Positions 6,676-15,400 of a stretch of 23,372 nucleotides of DNA are shown here, in pieces (position 1 is the first letter of the stretch; every line of letters begins with the position of its first letter). The notes beneath the pieces are model-generated. The model ran no database searches. It was not told the DNA's origin and saw nothing but the letters and a program-made list of their open reading frames with translations. This DNA is from CAYSIX01 sp964431205. Lineage in GTDB: Bacteria > Planctomycetota > Phycisphaerae > Phycisphaerales > Phycisphaeraceae. The stretch is from assembly GCA_964431205.1 (NCBI GenBank), contig CAYSIX010000032.1, positions 1 to 23,372 on the forward strand, in the 5' to 3' direction. The position numbers were made by a program, and so were the translations under genes.

Positions 6676-8834
6676 TCAGCCCGGCACGGGCACGGCGACG
6701 TGCGGCGGCGCGGGCGCTTCGCCTTCGGGGCCGCGCGGCGACACGCCGGTACGCGCCTCGAGCGCGGCGTGCTCGGCCTGCTCGATGTCCTCGCCGCTGC
6801 GCACCAGCCGCGCCGAGTTGAACACCACCATCAGCGAGCTGACCACGTGCAGCACCGCCGCCAGCCACGCCGGCACCTCCCCCGCCGCCGCCAGCGCCAG
6901 GAACGCGACGATGAACCCCCCGCCGATCACCAGGTTCTCCTTGATCACCCGGCTGGTCATGCGGCTGAGGCGCACGAGGAACGGGATGCGGTTGAGGTTG
7001 TTGTTCATCAGCGCGATGCNNNNNNNNNNTCCCCCATCACGCACGCCACGCCCGCGCTCCGCGACGCCACGTCGATCGCCCACACCCGCTCGGCCCGGCT
7101 GCCGCCGTCGACAAACACCGACCGACTCAGCAAACGCTCACCCGCCCCCCTTGCCGCGTCCGACCCGGCGGCGCCCATCGCGATCGAGATGTCGCCCGCC
7201 GCCAGCGCCGGCGCGTCGTTGACCCCGTCGCCGATCACCGCCACGTGGTGGCCCCGGCTCTTGAGCTCGTCGACCATCTCCAGCTTCTCATGCGGCAGGA
7301 CCTCGGCCTTGTATTCGGCGTGCATCTGACCGGCGATGCGCTTGGCCACCGACTCGCGGTCACCGGTGACGATGATCAGCCGCTTCATCCCCAGCTCACG
7401 CAGCTCGTCCATCGAGCGGGCCGCCTCGGGCCGGGCGTTGTCCGCCAGACCGATCCAGCCCAGCATCTTGCCGTCCCGCACCACGAACAGCGTCGAAAGC
7501 CCCTCGGCCTCGGAGCTGGCCTGGACGCGCTCGATGGCCGCCCGGGCCCCGCCGTCGATGCCCTGCTCGAGCAGCCACGTCGCCCGGCCGACCAGGATCG
7601 TCTGCCCGTCGACGTGGGCGCGCACGCCCTTGCCGGCGAACTCCTCGAACTCGCTGACCTGCGGCGGGCGGATCCGGGCCTTGCGCGCCACCTCGACCAC
7701 CGCCCGCGCCACCGGGTGGCGTGAGCTCTGCTCGGCCGTCGCCGCCGCCTTGAGCAGCTCCGCGCCCTCCACGCCCTCGGCCGGCGCCAGCCGCGTCACC
7801 TCGAGCTGGCCCGTCGTCAGCGTCCCGGTCTTGTCGAAGATCATCGCCGTCAGGTTCCGCGCCGCCTCCAGGTCCACCACCGATTTGATGTACACCCCCA
7901 GCCGCGCCGCCGCGCTCAGGGCCGCGACCATGGCCGTCGGCGTCGCCAGGATCAGCGGACATGGGCACGCGACCACCAGCATCGCGATCGCACGCTTGGC
8001 CGCCTCCTCCTGCACCCCCTCGCCCGGCTGCTGGCTCACGAAAAAGTACACCACCCCCACCAGCATCAGCACCGTCGGCGTGTACCAGCCCGCGTAGCGG
8101 TCGATCATCCGCATGATCGGGATCTTCGTCCGCTCCGCCTCCAGGATCAGCTCCTTGACCTTGCCCAGCGTCGTGTCCTCGCCGGCCTTGGTCACCTCGA
8201 TGTCCATCGCCCCGGTCAGGTTGATCGTCCCGCCGAACACCTCGTCCGACTCGTTCTTGTCCACCGGCAGCGACTCGCCGGTGATGTTCGCCTCGTTCAC
8301 CGTCGAGGCCCCACGGATCACCCGCCCGTCCGCCGGGATGTTGTCGCCGGGGCGCACCCGAACGACGTCACCCGGCTTCAGCTCTTTCGAGGCGACCTCT
8401 GTCTCCGAGCCGTCCGCGTTCACGCGGTGGGCCCGCGTCGGCGTGATGCGGATCAGCTCCTCGATGCTCGCCTGCGCCCCCAGAGCCGTGCGGTTCTCGA
8501 TCAGCACCGAGAGGATCATGAAGAAGGCGATGGCGCCGGCCTCGAGGTACCAGCCCTGGGCGAAGGCGGCCAGCACCGCCAACGCCACCAGCTCGTTCAT
8601 GTGCATGTGGCCGTGCCAGAGGTCCTTGATCGCCACCCACACCAGCGGGGCGCCGAGCAGGATCGTCGCGAACGCCGCCAGCAGCGCCGCGGTGTCCTGC
8701 GACTCGTACATCAGCTTGGCGATGAACGCACAGACCAGCAGCACGCCGCCCAGCAGCGTCGCGCGGATCTGAAGTCCGACCGTCCCGGCCTTGGCCTCGA
8801 GCTGCAGCCCTTCCTTGACGAATTCGTGAGCCAT
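6676..8834 (-). CDS. Heavy-metal-translocating P1B-type ATPase (interrupted by an assembly gap)
   Basis: Start is the ATG at 8834 (MAHEFVKEG). Residues show the A-domain TGES (185-188), the transmembrane metal site CPC (290-292), the phosphorylation motif DKTGT (334-338), the P1B signature His-Pro (373-374) and GDGVND (535-540). There is no N-terminal HMA/CxxC domain. After the gap, in another frame, IALMNNN and the last membrane helices continue to a Pro-rich tail ending at 6676. The CPC suggests a Cu, Zn or Cd pump. The last helix reads HVVSSLMVVFNSARL, matching neither the Cu (MSxSS) nor the Co/Ni (HEGGT) signature exactly. Bases 7030-7151 beside the gap do not fit the family. Fragments at 7152-8834 and 6676-7019 are solid. 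Confidence 0.85.
7020..7029. other. Assembly gap (10 N) inside the P-type ATPase gene
   Basis: Ten Ns of unknown true length. The reading frames on the two sides differ, so the true distance is not the one shown. Confidence 0.95.
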
Positions 8835-8927
8835 GTCCGTCCAATCCGTGAAAGGCGATGATGATTCCAGGCGCAAGAGACAGCGTCGCAGTTTATACGG
8901 CCCGGCACGCCGTGGGTTCGCCGGCGG

Positions 8928-8941
8928 CCCGCGATCGCGGG
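8928..8941. promoter_or_regulatory. Perfect 14-bp palindrome, possible operator
   Basis: CCCGCGATCGCGGG is an exact inverted repeat starting directly after the -10 of the predicted ATPase promoter. That is where a repressor would block transcription. No regulator gene is adjacent. GATC-centred GC palindromes do occur by chance at this GC content. Confidence 0.35.
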
Positions 8942-8970
8942 AATAGACGCCCCGGCCGCCGTCCTGTCAA
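8942..8970 (-). promoter_or_regulatory. Putative sigma70 promoter of the P-type ATPase gene
   Basis: On the minus strand a perfect TTGACA (8970-8965), a 17-bp spacer and TCTATT (8947-8942) lie about 110 bp before the ATG at 8834. It begins 12 bp after the end of the Sua5 gene, so the ATPase is probably transcribed on its own. Confidence 0.5.
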
Positions 8971-8981
8971 GCTCGGGCCAC

Positions 8982-10076
8982 TCACGCTCGATCGGGCCTC
9001 GCCGCAGAGGCCCGCCTCGTCGCCGCCGATGCTTCGGCCTCGACCGCCGCACGCCGCAGCCGATCGTTGATCGCCCGGCCCAGCCCCCGCTGCGGCGCCG
9101 GCCCGGCCAGGATCCACCCCACACCCGCCTCGTCCAGTCGCCGCATCGCCGCAAACAGCCTCGCCGCCGCCTCCCGAAGCTCGCCCGACGGGCTGAGCAC
9201 CTCCACCGCCGCCGGCTCACGGCCCAGCCAATCGGTCAGCATCTCCCGCTGCCCCGCGTCGAACGCCAGCACGCCCACTCGCCCCGTCCACTCGCGCACC
9301 TTCGGATCGACCTCGCCTGACACCACAAGGGTCAGCGGCGTCCGCGGCGCGTAGTGCCGTGCCAGCATCCCCGGCGCCGCCGGGGCCCCCGCACTGCCAC
9401 CGGCCACTTGCTGAGCACCGCCGGCCAGGCCCGTACCGACCCGCACCCGCCCGATCACCGCCTCGAGCCGCTCCACCGTCACCGCGCCCAGGCGAAGCAC
9501 CGTCGGCTCGTCCGCCAGCGACACGACCGTGGACTCGACGCCGGCTTCGCACGGCCCGCCGTCGAGCACCATCGCCAGCCGGCCATCAGCCAGCTCCGCC
9601 GCGAAGTCGGCGCGGACGTGCTCGGCGGTCGTCGGGCTCGTGTGCCCGAAGCGGTTGGCGCTGGGCGCGGCGATGGGGCGGTCAGCCGCGACGAGCAGGC
9701 CGGCGGCGACCGGATGGGCCGGGACGCGCAGCGCCACCGTCGGCAGGCCGGCGGTGACCAGGTCGGGGATGGCGTTCGGGTGGTCGCCGGCGTGCTTGGG
9801 CAGCACGAGCGTGAGCGGGCCGGGCCAGAACGCCTCGGCCAGGCGGGCCGCGGTCTCGGGCCACGTCGCCGCCATCGCCCGCGCCGCCTCGGCGTCCGCC
9901 GCGTGCACGATCAGGGGGTCGAACCGTGGTCGGCCCTTCAGCTCGAACACACGGGCCACCGCGTCCACGTTTCCCGCGTCCGCGCCCAGGCCGTATACCG
10001 TCTCGGTCGCGAACGCCACCAGCGCGCCCTGGCGCACGAGCTTCGCGGCAGGCTCGATGTCCGGCGACTCAACCAT
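8982..10076 (-). CDS. sua5: L-threonylcarbamoyladenylate synthase, Sua5 type
   Basis: Makes threonylcarbamoyl-AMP from threonine, bicarbonate and ATP, the first step of the universal t6A37 tRNA modification. The 364 residues split into a YrdC/TsaC domain (about 5-205) and a C-terminal Sua5 domain (about 234-350), joined by an Ala/Gly-rich linker. Visible YrdC motifs are ATETVYGLGADA, KGRPRFDPLIVH (KxR), PSAN and ESTVV. LARHYAPRTPL marks the linker-to-Sua5 boundary. The ATG at 10076 (MVESPDIEP) is chosen over in-frame codons upstream because the protein then starts just before the conserved domain. TAGACT lies 7 bases before this ATG and there is no Shine-Dalgarno. It stands alone between the ATPase and the toxin-antitoxin pair. 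Confidence 0.93.
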   Translation of the reverse strand: MVESPDIEPAAKLVRQGALVAFATETVYGLGADAGNVDAVARVFELKGRPRFDPLIVHAADAEAARAMAATWPETAARLAEAFWPGPLTLVLPKHAGDHPNAIPDLVTAGLPTVALRVPAHPVAAGLLVAADRPIAAPSANRFGHTSPTTAEHVRADFAAELADGRLAMVLDGGPCEAGVESTVVSLADEPTVLRLGAVTVERLEAVIGRVRVGTGLAGGAQQVAGGSAGAPAAPGMLARHYAPRTPLTLVVSGEVDPKVREWTGRVGVLAFDAGQREMLTDWLGREPAAVEVLSPSGELREAAARLFAAMRRLDEAGVGWILAGPAPQRGLGRAINDRLRRAAVEAEASAATRRASAARPDRA

Positions 10077-10083
10077 GGATTGG

Positions 10084-10089
10084 AGTCTA
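10084..10089 (-). promoter_or_regulatory. -10-like TAGACT just before the Sua5 start
   Basis: TAGACT on the minus strand ends 7 bases upstream of the ATG at 10076, predicting a leaderless or nearly leaderless transcript. No convincing -35 is visible. Confidence 0.4.
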
Positions 10090-10167
10090 CCGCCATCGCC
10101 TCGCCCGCCGGCCATCGCGGTGATGGACGCCGCCGGTCTCGGGCGTGACAATGCTGTGTGTGGCGCG

Positions 10168-10545
10168 TCACGGGCGGAACGTCTTGACCCGCAGCTCTCG
10201 GATCGGGCGGTAGTGCTTGCGATTGCCGGTCAGCAGCGTGTCGTTGGCTTCGGCGGCCGTGGCCGCGACCAGAGCGTCGCCCATGCTCATCGCGACCGAC
10301 AAGGCGTACTCCTCCATGTAGATCATCGCGCGATGGCCGATGTTCTCGGTCAGCGGCAGCAAGCCGAACCGCAGATCGGTCAGGAAAGACTTGATGGTGC
10401 GCACCTCGCGCTTGTCGCGGGCCCCTTGGAGCAGCTCCATGTACGTCACGACCGATACGGCGCGGGCGTCCGCCCGGTCCACGGCCGCCGCGGCCTTCGC
10501 GTTTCCACGCAGCACCCAGATCAGCACGTCCGTGTCAACGATCAC
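10168..10545 (-). CDS. vapC: VapC-family PIN-domain toxin
   Basis: A 125-residue PIN-domain ribonuclease, the toxin of a type II toxin-antitoxin pair. The acidic active-site residues are visible: Asp4 (MIVDTDVLIW), Glu37 (VVTYMELLQG), Asp90 (MGDAL) and the polar residues of TGNRKHY near 106-112. The start is the GTG at 10545, which overlaps the last 11 bases of the antitoxin gene. The alternative start at 10593 would add a tail unlike the family. The overlap implies translational coupling to the antitoxin. VapC enzymes cut tRNA or rRNA; the target here is unknown. Length and motifs appear complete, so it is probably active. Confidence 0.92.
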   Translation of the reverse strand: MIVDTDVLIWVLRGNAKAAAAVDRADARAVSVVTYMELLQGARDKREVRTIKSFLTDLRFGLLPLTENIGHRAMIYMEEYALSVAMSMGDALVAATAAEANDTLLTGNRKHYRPIRELRVKTFRP

Positions 10546-10789
10546 AAACCCGCCCCCTGCGCAGCTCCCGGACGTGCGCGGCGACGTCGTCATGGTCTTC
10601 CCGGTCCCGCCACAGGCCGAACGCCGGATGATCCACGGCGCTTGCCATCGGCGGCTCGACCGCGCCGTTGATCGGGTGCATGATCGCCGCCGGCCTGCCC
10701 CGATAGAGAAGCGTGATCCGCTCGTTGCGACCGAGCGCCTCGATAATCTGTCGGGACTTCTTTCTCAGATCAACAAAGGTGGCCTTCAT
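10535..10789 (-). CDS. Antitoxin, Phd/YefM-like (VapB role)
   Basis: An 84-residue protein whose start, MKATFVDLRKKSRQIIEAL, then ERITLLYRGRPAAIM, matches the DNA-binding dimer domain of Phd/YefM antitoxins (helix, then beta-hairpin with a RGRP/RGKP turn). The C-terminal half is charged and should wrap the toxin. GGGAG about 8-9 bases before the ATG is a plausible ribosome site. It is the first gene of the pair, as expected for autoregulated toxin-antitoxin operons, and a promoter with an imperfect palindrome lies directly upstream. Confidence 0.88.
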   Translation of the reverse strand: MKATFVDLRKKSRQIIEALGRNERITLLYRGRPAAIMHPINGAVEPPMASAVDHPAFGLWRDREDHDDVAAHVRELRRGRVCDR

Positions 10790-10804
10790 CGGCCGGGCTC
10801 CCGA

Positions 10805-10845
10805 GTGTACTTATAAAGTATACACTTAATATCGGCCGCCGGCAA
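10805..10845 (-). promoter_or_regulatory. Promoter and probable operator of the toxin-antitoxin operon
   Basis: Minus strand: TTGCCG (10845-10840), 17-bp spacer, TATACT (10822-10817), with the ATG 27 bases further on. Overlapping the -10 is an AT-rich island with outer arms GTGTA/TACAC (10806-10825) and two related half-sites, AGTGTACTTA and AGTATACACTTA. That is the arrangement expected for antitoxin autorepression. The AT-rich island stands out sharply from the GC-rich surroundings. Confidence 0.55.
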
Positions 10846-10892
10846 CCTTGCTTGATCGTCAGCGGCCGCCATCCGCGTGGTCGAACGTCGGG

Positions 10893-11186
10893 CTACGCCG
10901 CCGAGCGCGGGGCGAAGATGTAGACCAGCCCGTTGGCCTCGTCGTAGGGGTCGAACCCGCGGTCGGCATCGACAAAGTTGCGCTTCGCGACCGCGTGCCC
11001 GTCGAGCCGTTCGTCCGAGGTGTACACGCACAGGTAGCCCTTGCGAGGCCCGGCGGTGATGATCCCGAACGCACGCGCCGTGCGGCTGACCGTCCACGGG
11101 GAAAAACCGAATCGCTCGACCACCCGACGCTCGACGTGTTCCTCCGGATCGTGCGTCGCGGGTGCTTGTTCGCCGGCGGGTCGCAT
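10893..11186 (-). CDS. Hypothetical protein, 97 residues
   Basis: I do not recognise a family. With the ATG at 11186 it is 97 residues. It has a charged N-terminus, then RRVVERFGFSPWTVSRTARAFGI, which could form two helices, then a likely beta-rich stretch (GYLCVYTSDERLDG, GLVYIFAP). There is no signal peptide or membrane helix. A longer start at 11234 is possible, but TACGAT lies 6 bases before the 11186 ATG, the same spacing seen at other starts here. It precedes the toxin-antitoxin promoter on the same strand and has no obvious functional link. Codon use looks like its neighbours. Confidence 0.6.
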   Translation of the reverse strand: MRPAGEQAPATHDPEEHVERRVVERFGFSPWTVSRTARAFGIITAGPRKGYLCVYTSDERLDGHAVAKRNFVDADRGFDPYDEANGLVYIFAPRSAA

Positions 11187-11192
11187 GAGCGT

Positions 11193-11198
11193 ATCGTA
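11193..11198 (-). promoter_or_regulatory. -10-like TACGAT before the 97-residue gene
   Basis: TACGAT on the minus strand ends 6 bases before the ATG at 11186. It is weak alone but repeats a spacing seen at other genes in the window. Confidence 0.3.
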
Positions 11199-11366
11199 GT
11201 CGGATCGCGGGGTCGTGGGGCGTCGGCGCAGCAAAAACGCCGGGCGTCCCGAAGCGCGACCGGCCGGTGGGGCAGGGAGGAATGAGGCCCGACCGTTGCG
11301 CTTGCGGAGCCCGGCGCCGCTTCCCGGTCCCTCCGGATCGGGCTCGGCGAGGCGGCGACCTTCGGT

Positions 11367-12254
11367 TCAGGCGCGCCGCCGCGCGATCAGCAGCGTGCCC
11401 AGGCCGATCAACGCCAGGCTCGCCGGCTCGGGGATCGCTCGCGGCGTCGCCCGCCCGGCGCCGAAGTGCGTCTGCCACAGGCCCAGGTCGAACGCGTCCA
11501 CGTCCAGGTCGGCGTCGGCGTCGCCGAAGCTCCGCCAGATGGTGTAGTCGGCCGCGTCGACGACGCCGTCTCCCACGTCGCGCCTGGTTCCGAAGCCCGT
11601 CTGCCAGATCCCCAGGTCGAACGCGTCCACGTCGCCGTCACCGTCAAAGTCGCCGGGGATGACCGGCTGCACGGTGTCGAGGACGACCGAGTACCCGCCC
11701 TGGAGGCTCAGCACTGTCTTGCCGCCGTCGGTGAAGTGGTAGGCGTCGGTCTTGATGAACGTGGGCAGGGATTCCTCGCCGGAGAAGACCGAGTTGCCGT
11801 AGAGCAGCTCGACGCGGTGGCCTGGCCCGGGGTCGCGCTGGGCGCGGGTGGTGGGCTTGGCGGGCAGCGTGTCGGTGCGGTAGTCGACGTCGGTGTGCAG
11901 GTGCCCGAAGTCGTGGGTGCGTGCCGACTGGAGGATGCCGTTGAGCCCGCCGACGGTATCGCGGACGACGTAGTAGAAGTCAAGGGTGTGGTCGAGGTTG
12001 GAGCGGACCACGCGGTTCTGGAGTGTGCCCTCGTAGAGCAGGACGCCGCCGCCGTCGGTGATCTGGAAGGGGATGAGCTTGTCGTGCTGGGTGACGCCGA
12101 CGAGCTCGGGTCGGGCGGCGGCGGTCGTCCCGCCCAGCGCGACGCCGGTTCCGGGCGAGAGGGGCACGGCGTGGGCGGGCGCGGCGAGCCGGGTGGCCAG
12201 CAGCAGGCCGGTCATGAGCGCGAGGGCGTGACGTTGGATGGTTGTGCGTCGCAT
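11367..12254 (-). CDS. Secreted PEP-CTERM protein with dockerin-like repeats
   Basis: A 295-residue secreted protein. A Sec signal peptide ends near AHA at residue 29. A middle region (about 30-195) is of unknown fold; motifs such as DFGHLHTDVDYRTD suggest a domain, but I cannot name it. Residues 201-265 carry dockerin/EF-hand-like calcium-binding segments (GDFDGDGDVDAFDLGIWQTG, a divergent central copy, then DLDVDAFDLGLWQTHFG). The PEP-CTERM tail (IPEPASL, hydrophobic helix, ARRRA) at 274-295 is a signal for exosortase processing. The ATG at 12254 has an excellent AAGGAGA ribosome site. It lies 210 bp after the large PEP-CTERM gene on the same strand but behind its terminator, so it is probably a separate unit. 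Confidence 0.85.
   Translation of the reverse strand: MRRTTIQRHALALMTGLLLATRLAAPAHAVPLSPGTGVALGGTTAAARPELVGVTQHDKLIPFQITDGGGVLLYEGTLQNRVVRSNLDHTLDFYYVVRDTVGGLNGILQSARTHDFGHLHTDVDYRTDTLPAKPTTRAQRDPGPGHRVELLYGNSVFSGEESLPTFIKTDAYHFTDGGKTVLSLQGGYSVVLDTVQPVIPGDFDGDGDVDAFDLGIWQTGFGTRRDVGDGVVDAADYTIWRSFGDADADLDVDAFDLGLWQTHFGAGRATPRAIPEPASLALIGLGTLLIARRRA
11471..11635 (-). repeat. Dockerin-like DNA repeat, two copies in the smaller PEP-CTERM gene
   Basis: The segments 11471-11505 and 11600-11635 are nearly identical over about 35 bp (coding DVDAFDLG-WQT). They closely match 12563-12597 and 12656-12690 in the neighbouring gene. Confidence 0.7.
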
Positions 12255-12380
12255 GGTGTGATCTCCTTCGAGCGTGGGTGTCGGTTGGGTTTCGATCGGC
12301 CGAGCGATCCGGGTTGTGGTGGTTCGGGGTCGATCTGTCTGCACGGGTGAGTACCGCGTGAGGGGTTGGGTCTTTCATTG

Positions 12381-12413
12381 AAAAAGGGCGGCAAGCCGTT
12401 TGGCCCGCCGCCC
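12381..12413 (-). terminator. Intrinsic terminator of the large PEP-CTERM gene
   Basis: On the minus strand GGGCGGC and GCCGCCC pair around an inner GCC/GGC stem with a short AAAC loop, followed at once by TTTTT. It lies 52 bp after the stop codon of the 1163-residue protein and before the next gene. Confidence 0.85.
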
Positions 12414-12464
12414 GACGTGGTGGTGTGGTGGCGCTTCGCGGCCGGGTTGGCCGCCTGTTCGCGT

Positions 12465-15400
12465 TCAGGATCGCCGCCGCAGCAGGCCGAGCGTGCCCAA
12501 GCCCAGCAGGGCGAGGCTCGCCGGCTCGGGGATGGCCACGCTGGAGGTGGTCCCGAAGTTGGTCTGCCACAGGCCGAGGTCGAACGCGTCCACGTCGCCG
12601 TCGCCGTCCGCGTCGCCGTCGGCCTTGCCGGCGCCCATCCCGGTGCCGAAGCCCGACTGCCAGATGCCCAGGTCGAAGGCGTCGACGTCGCCGTCGAGAT
12701 CGAAGTCGCCGGGGACCCACTCGACGGCCTCGAGCGTGACGTCGTTGGGGTTGTACCGAGCGAGCATGATCGTGTCGGCGTCGATGTCGTTGCCGGTCAG
12801 CGTGTCGAACGTGCCGATCACGCCGCCGGCGGCGTTGAGGACCTGGAACTCGTCGCCGATGGAGGGGGTGAACGGCCCGGGCAGAAGGATGTTGAGCGTG
12901 CCGTTGAGCTGGGCCGCGCCCGCCGAGACGATGCGGTCGAACTGGGTCAGCAGCGTGCCCTCGAGCTCGACGTCGAGCTCGCCGGAGTTGTCCTGGACGT
13001 ACTCGTCGACGTTGAGCCGGCCCGGCGAGGTGCCGGGGCTGACGGTGCCGCGGTTGACCACGGTCGTGGCGACGGTGGCGTTGTCCTGGTTGGTCAGGAG
13101 GCTGCCGGGCTCGATGATCAGGTCGCCGGGGCCGGTGAAGGTCGCGCCGAACTGGACGAACGCGCTGCCGACGATGCGCAGGTCGTCGTTGAGGTTGTTG
13201 GTGCTGCCGTTGCTGAACTCGCTGGTCGAGTCGATGAGCGAGACGGAGTTGACGTTGAGGGTGTCGGAGTTGTCGAAGTTGGAACCGACGTAGGTCCCGC
13301 CGTTGAGGTTGACGGTGCCGGTGTTGTTGATGCCGCCGGCATCGACGCGGAACTCGCGTCCGGCGGCGACGTTGAGCGTGCCGTTGAACCCGACCGAGCC
13401 GATGGGCTTCTGGACGCGGACGCTGCCGGCCACGGCGTTGATGGTGCCGGTGTTGGTCGCGCCGTCGAGGTCCAGGGCGCCCGAGGGGTTCAGCACGAGG
13501 GTGCCGCCGATGGCGGTGAGGGTGTTGTCGTTGCGGAACGAGGCGTTGGCGATGGTGCCGCGGCCGCGGGTCAGGCCGTCGTTGATCACGCCGGCGCCGG
13601 TGAGCTGGCCGCCGAGCAGCTCGAGGGCGGTGGTGGCGGTGGCGGTGCTGAACGACTGGCCGAGGTTGAGCGTGCCGTCGTTGTCGGCGGTGCCGAGGAT
13701 GCCGACGTTGTTGATCGTGCCGTTGATGTTGAGCGTGCCGTCGTCGGCACGGAGCTCGGAGTTGCCGAGGAAGTTGACGCTGACGCCGACGGTGCCGAAG
13801 CCGGTCAGGGCGTGGTCGTTGAGCGCCGAGATGCGACCGGGCCCGCCGATGGTGCCGCCCTCGATGCGGTCGGGGTTGGCGAGGTTGCCGCCGGAGAGGC
13901 GGATGGTGGCGTCGGCGTCCTCGGTGGTGATGGTGCCGGTGACGGTGGTGTGCGCCGACCAGACGCTGTTGCCGTCGATCAGGGCGGTGCCGGCCATGAT
14001 CAGGGGCGAGCCGGCGATGTTGTTGGAGGCGAAGGCGCCGCCGATCGCGTTGACATCCAGCCGGCCGCGCATGGTCCAGGCGTCGTTGGGGTTCGTCAGG
14101 TTGATGGTGAGCCGGCCGAAGTTGTTGATCTCGATCTCGTCCGGGGCGCCGTTGAAGTTGCCGGACTTGCCGAAGGTGTTGTTGCCGTTGGCATTGAGCT
14201 TGTCGGCGTTGATGATCAGGTCGCGAGTGCTGAACCCGATGCCGTTGACCTCGAGCGTCTGGGCGAACTGGAGGAAGCCCGACTCGTCACCGTCGAGGTC
14301 GACGCGGCCGTTGGGCATGTCGATCGTGGTGTCGCCGTTGACAGCGGTAGTGGCGCCGTCGAGGATGAGCGTGCCGTTGCCGGTGAACTCGCCGCCGCCC
14401 TGGAAGTTGGTGTTGTTGTTGATGTCCAGCGTCGCGTTGGAGCCGATGTTCACGTCGGCGTCGGAGAAGAAGGTGACCGGGGCGTTGATGGCCGAGCGGC
14501 CGTTGCCCCCGACGTTGAGGTTCGAGTCCAGCGTCCCGGTGTTGTCGCCGAAGTCCACGCGGTCGCCGGACAGCACGGGAATATCGTTGGCCGTGTTGTT
14601 CATGTTCAGCGTGCCGTCCATGACCCAGGCGTCGTCGGCGACGTTGACGCCGATGTTGCCGCTGTTCATGTTGATTCTTGAGTCGAACTGATCGCTCGTG
14701 CCGGTCTCGACGGTGTCGACGTTGAGGCTCAGCACGCCGTCGGCGTTGACGGTGGTATTGACGAACGAGTCCCAGTTCAGCAGGTTCTGATTGACGGTGG
14801 TTTCGCCGTTGACGACAAGCGCCGCGGCGCCGCTGGCCGGGGCGAGCGTGGCGGCGTTGGCGAAGTTGGTCGTTCCGTCGAACTGGACGGTGGCGCCGTT
14901 GTCGACGTTGAAGGTGCCGGAGTTCATGTCGAGGTCGGCCTCGATCTTCGCCGTGCCGTTGTTGACGTTGACGGTGGTGGAGCCGGCGGTGAGCTTGGCG
15001 CCCGCAAGGGTGGCGGTGCCGTCGTCGCCGTTGAAGTCGATGTCGGCGCTGAGGGCGTTCCAGGGCTGGACGAACTCGGCGGAGTCGCGTTCGCCGATGC
15101 GCAGCTCGCCGCCGAAGGCGTCGGTGAGCGGTCCATCGATGATGAGGTTGGCGGTGGCCTCGCCGCCGAGGAAGCCGTTGGCGTCGGCGTCGAGCACGCC
15201 GTTGCCGCCGACTCCGTCGAGGTCGAGCGTCCCGCCGCCCAGCGCATTGAGCCGAATCGTCCCGCCACCGAGGAACCCGACGTTGATCGTGCCGTCGTTG
15301 GTCAGCACGTTGGTGTTCGCGACGGTGTTGCTCTGGCCGAAGTTGACGGTGCCCGTGCCGGCGATCGTAGCGTCCGAGGCCACGGTGCCGAGGATGTCGA

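Noticed and set aside
7030..7151. Group II intron or intein start inside the P-type ATPase
   Set aside because: No GUGYG at the junction and no Cys/Ser/Ala-type intein first residue with block A; only 122 bp are visible before the gap, so it is reported as unexplained.
10095..10150. GC hairpin CCATC-GCGGT-GATGG after the toxin gene
   Set aside because: Only a 5-bp stem with no T-run; too weak to call a terminator.
12366..14681. Open frame of 771 codons on the plus strand, antisense to the large PEP-CTERM gene
   Set aside because: Low-complexity Val/Glu/Asp/Ala translation. The opposite strand has a signal peptide, dockerin units, PEP-CTERM, ribosome site and terminator.
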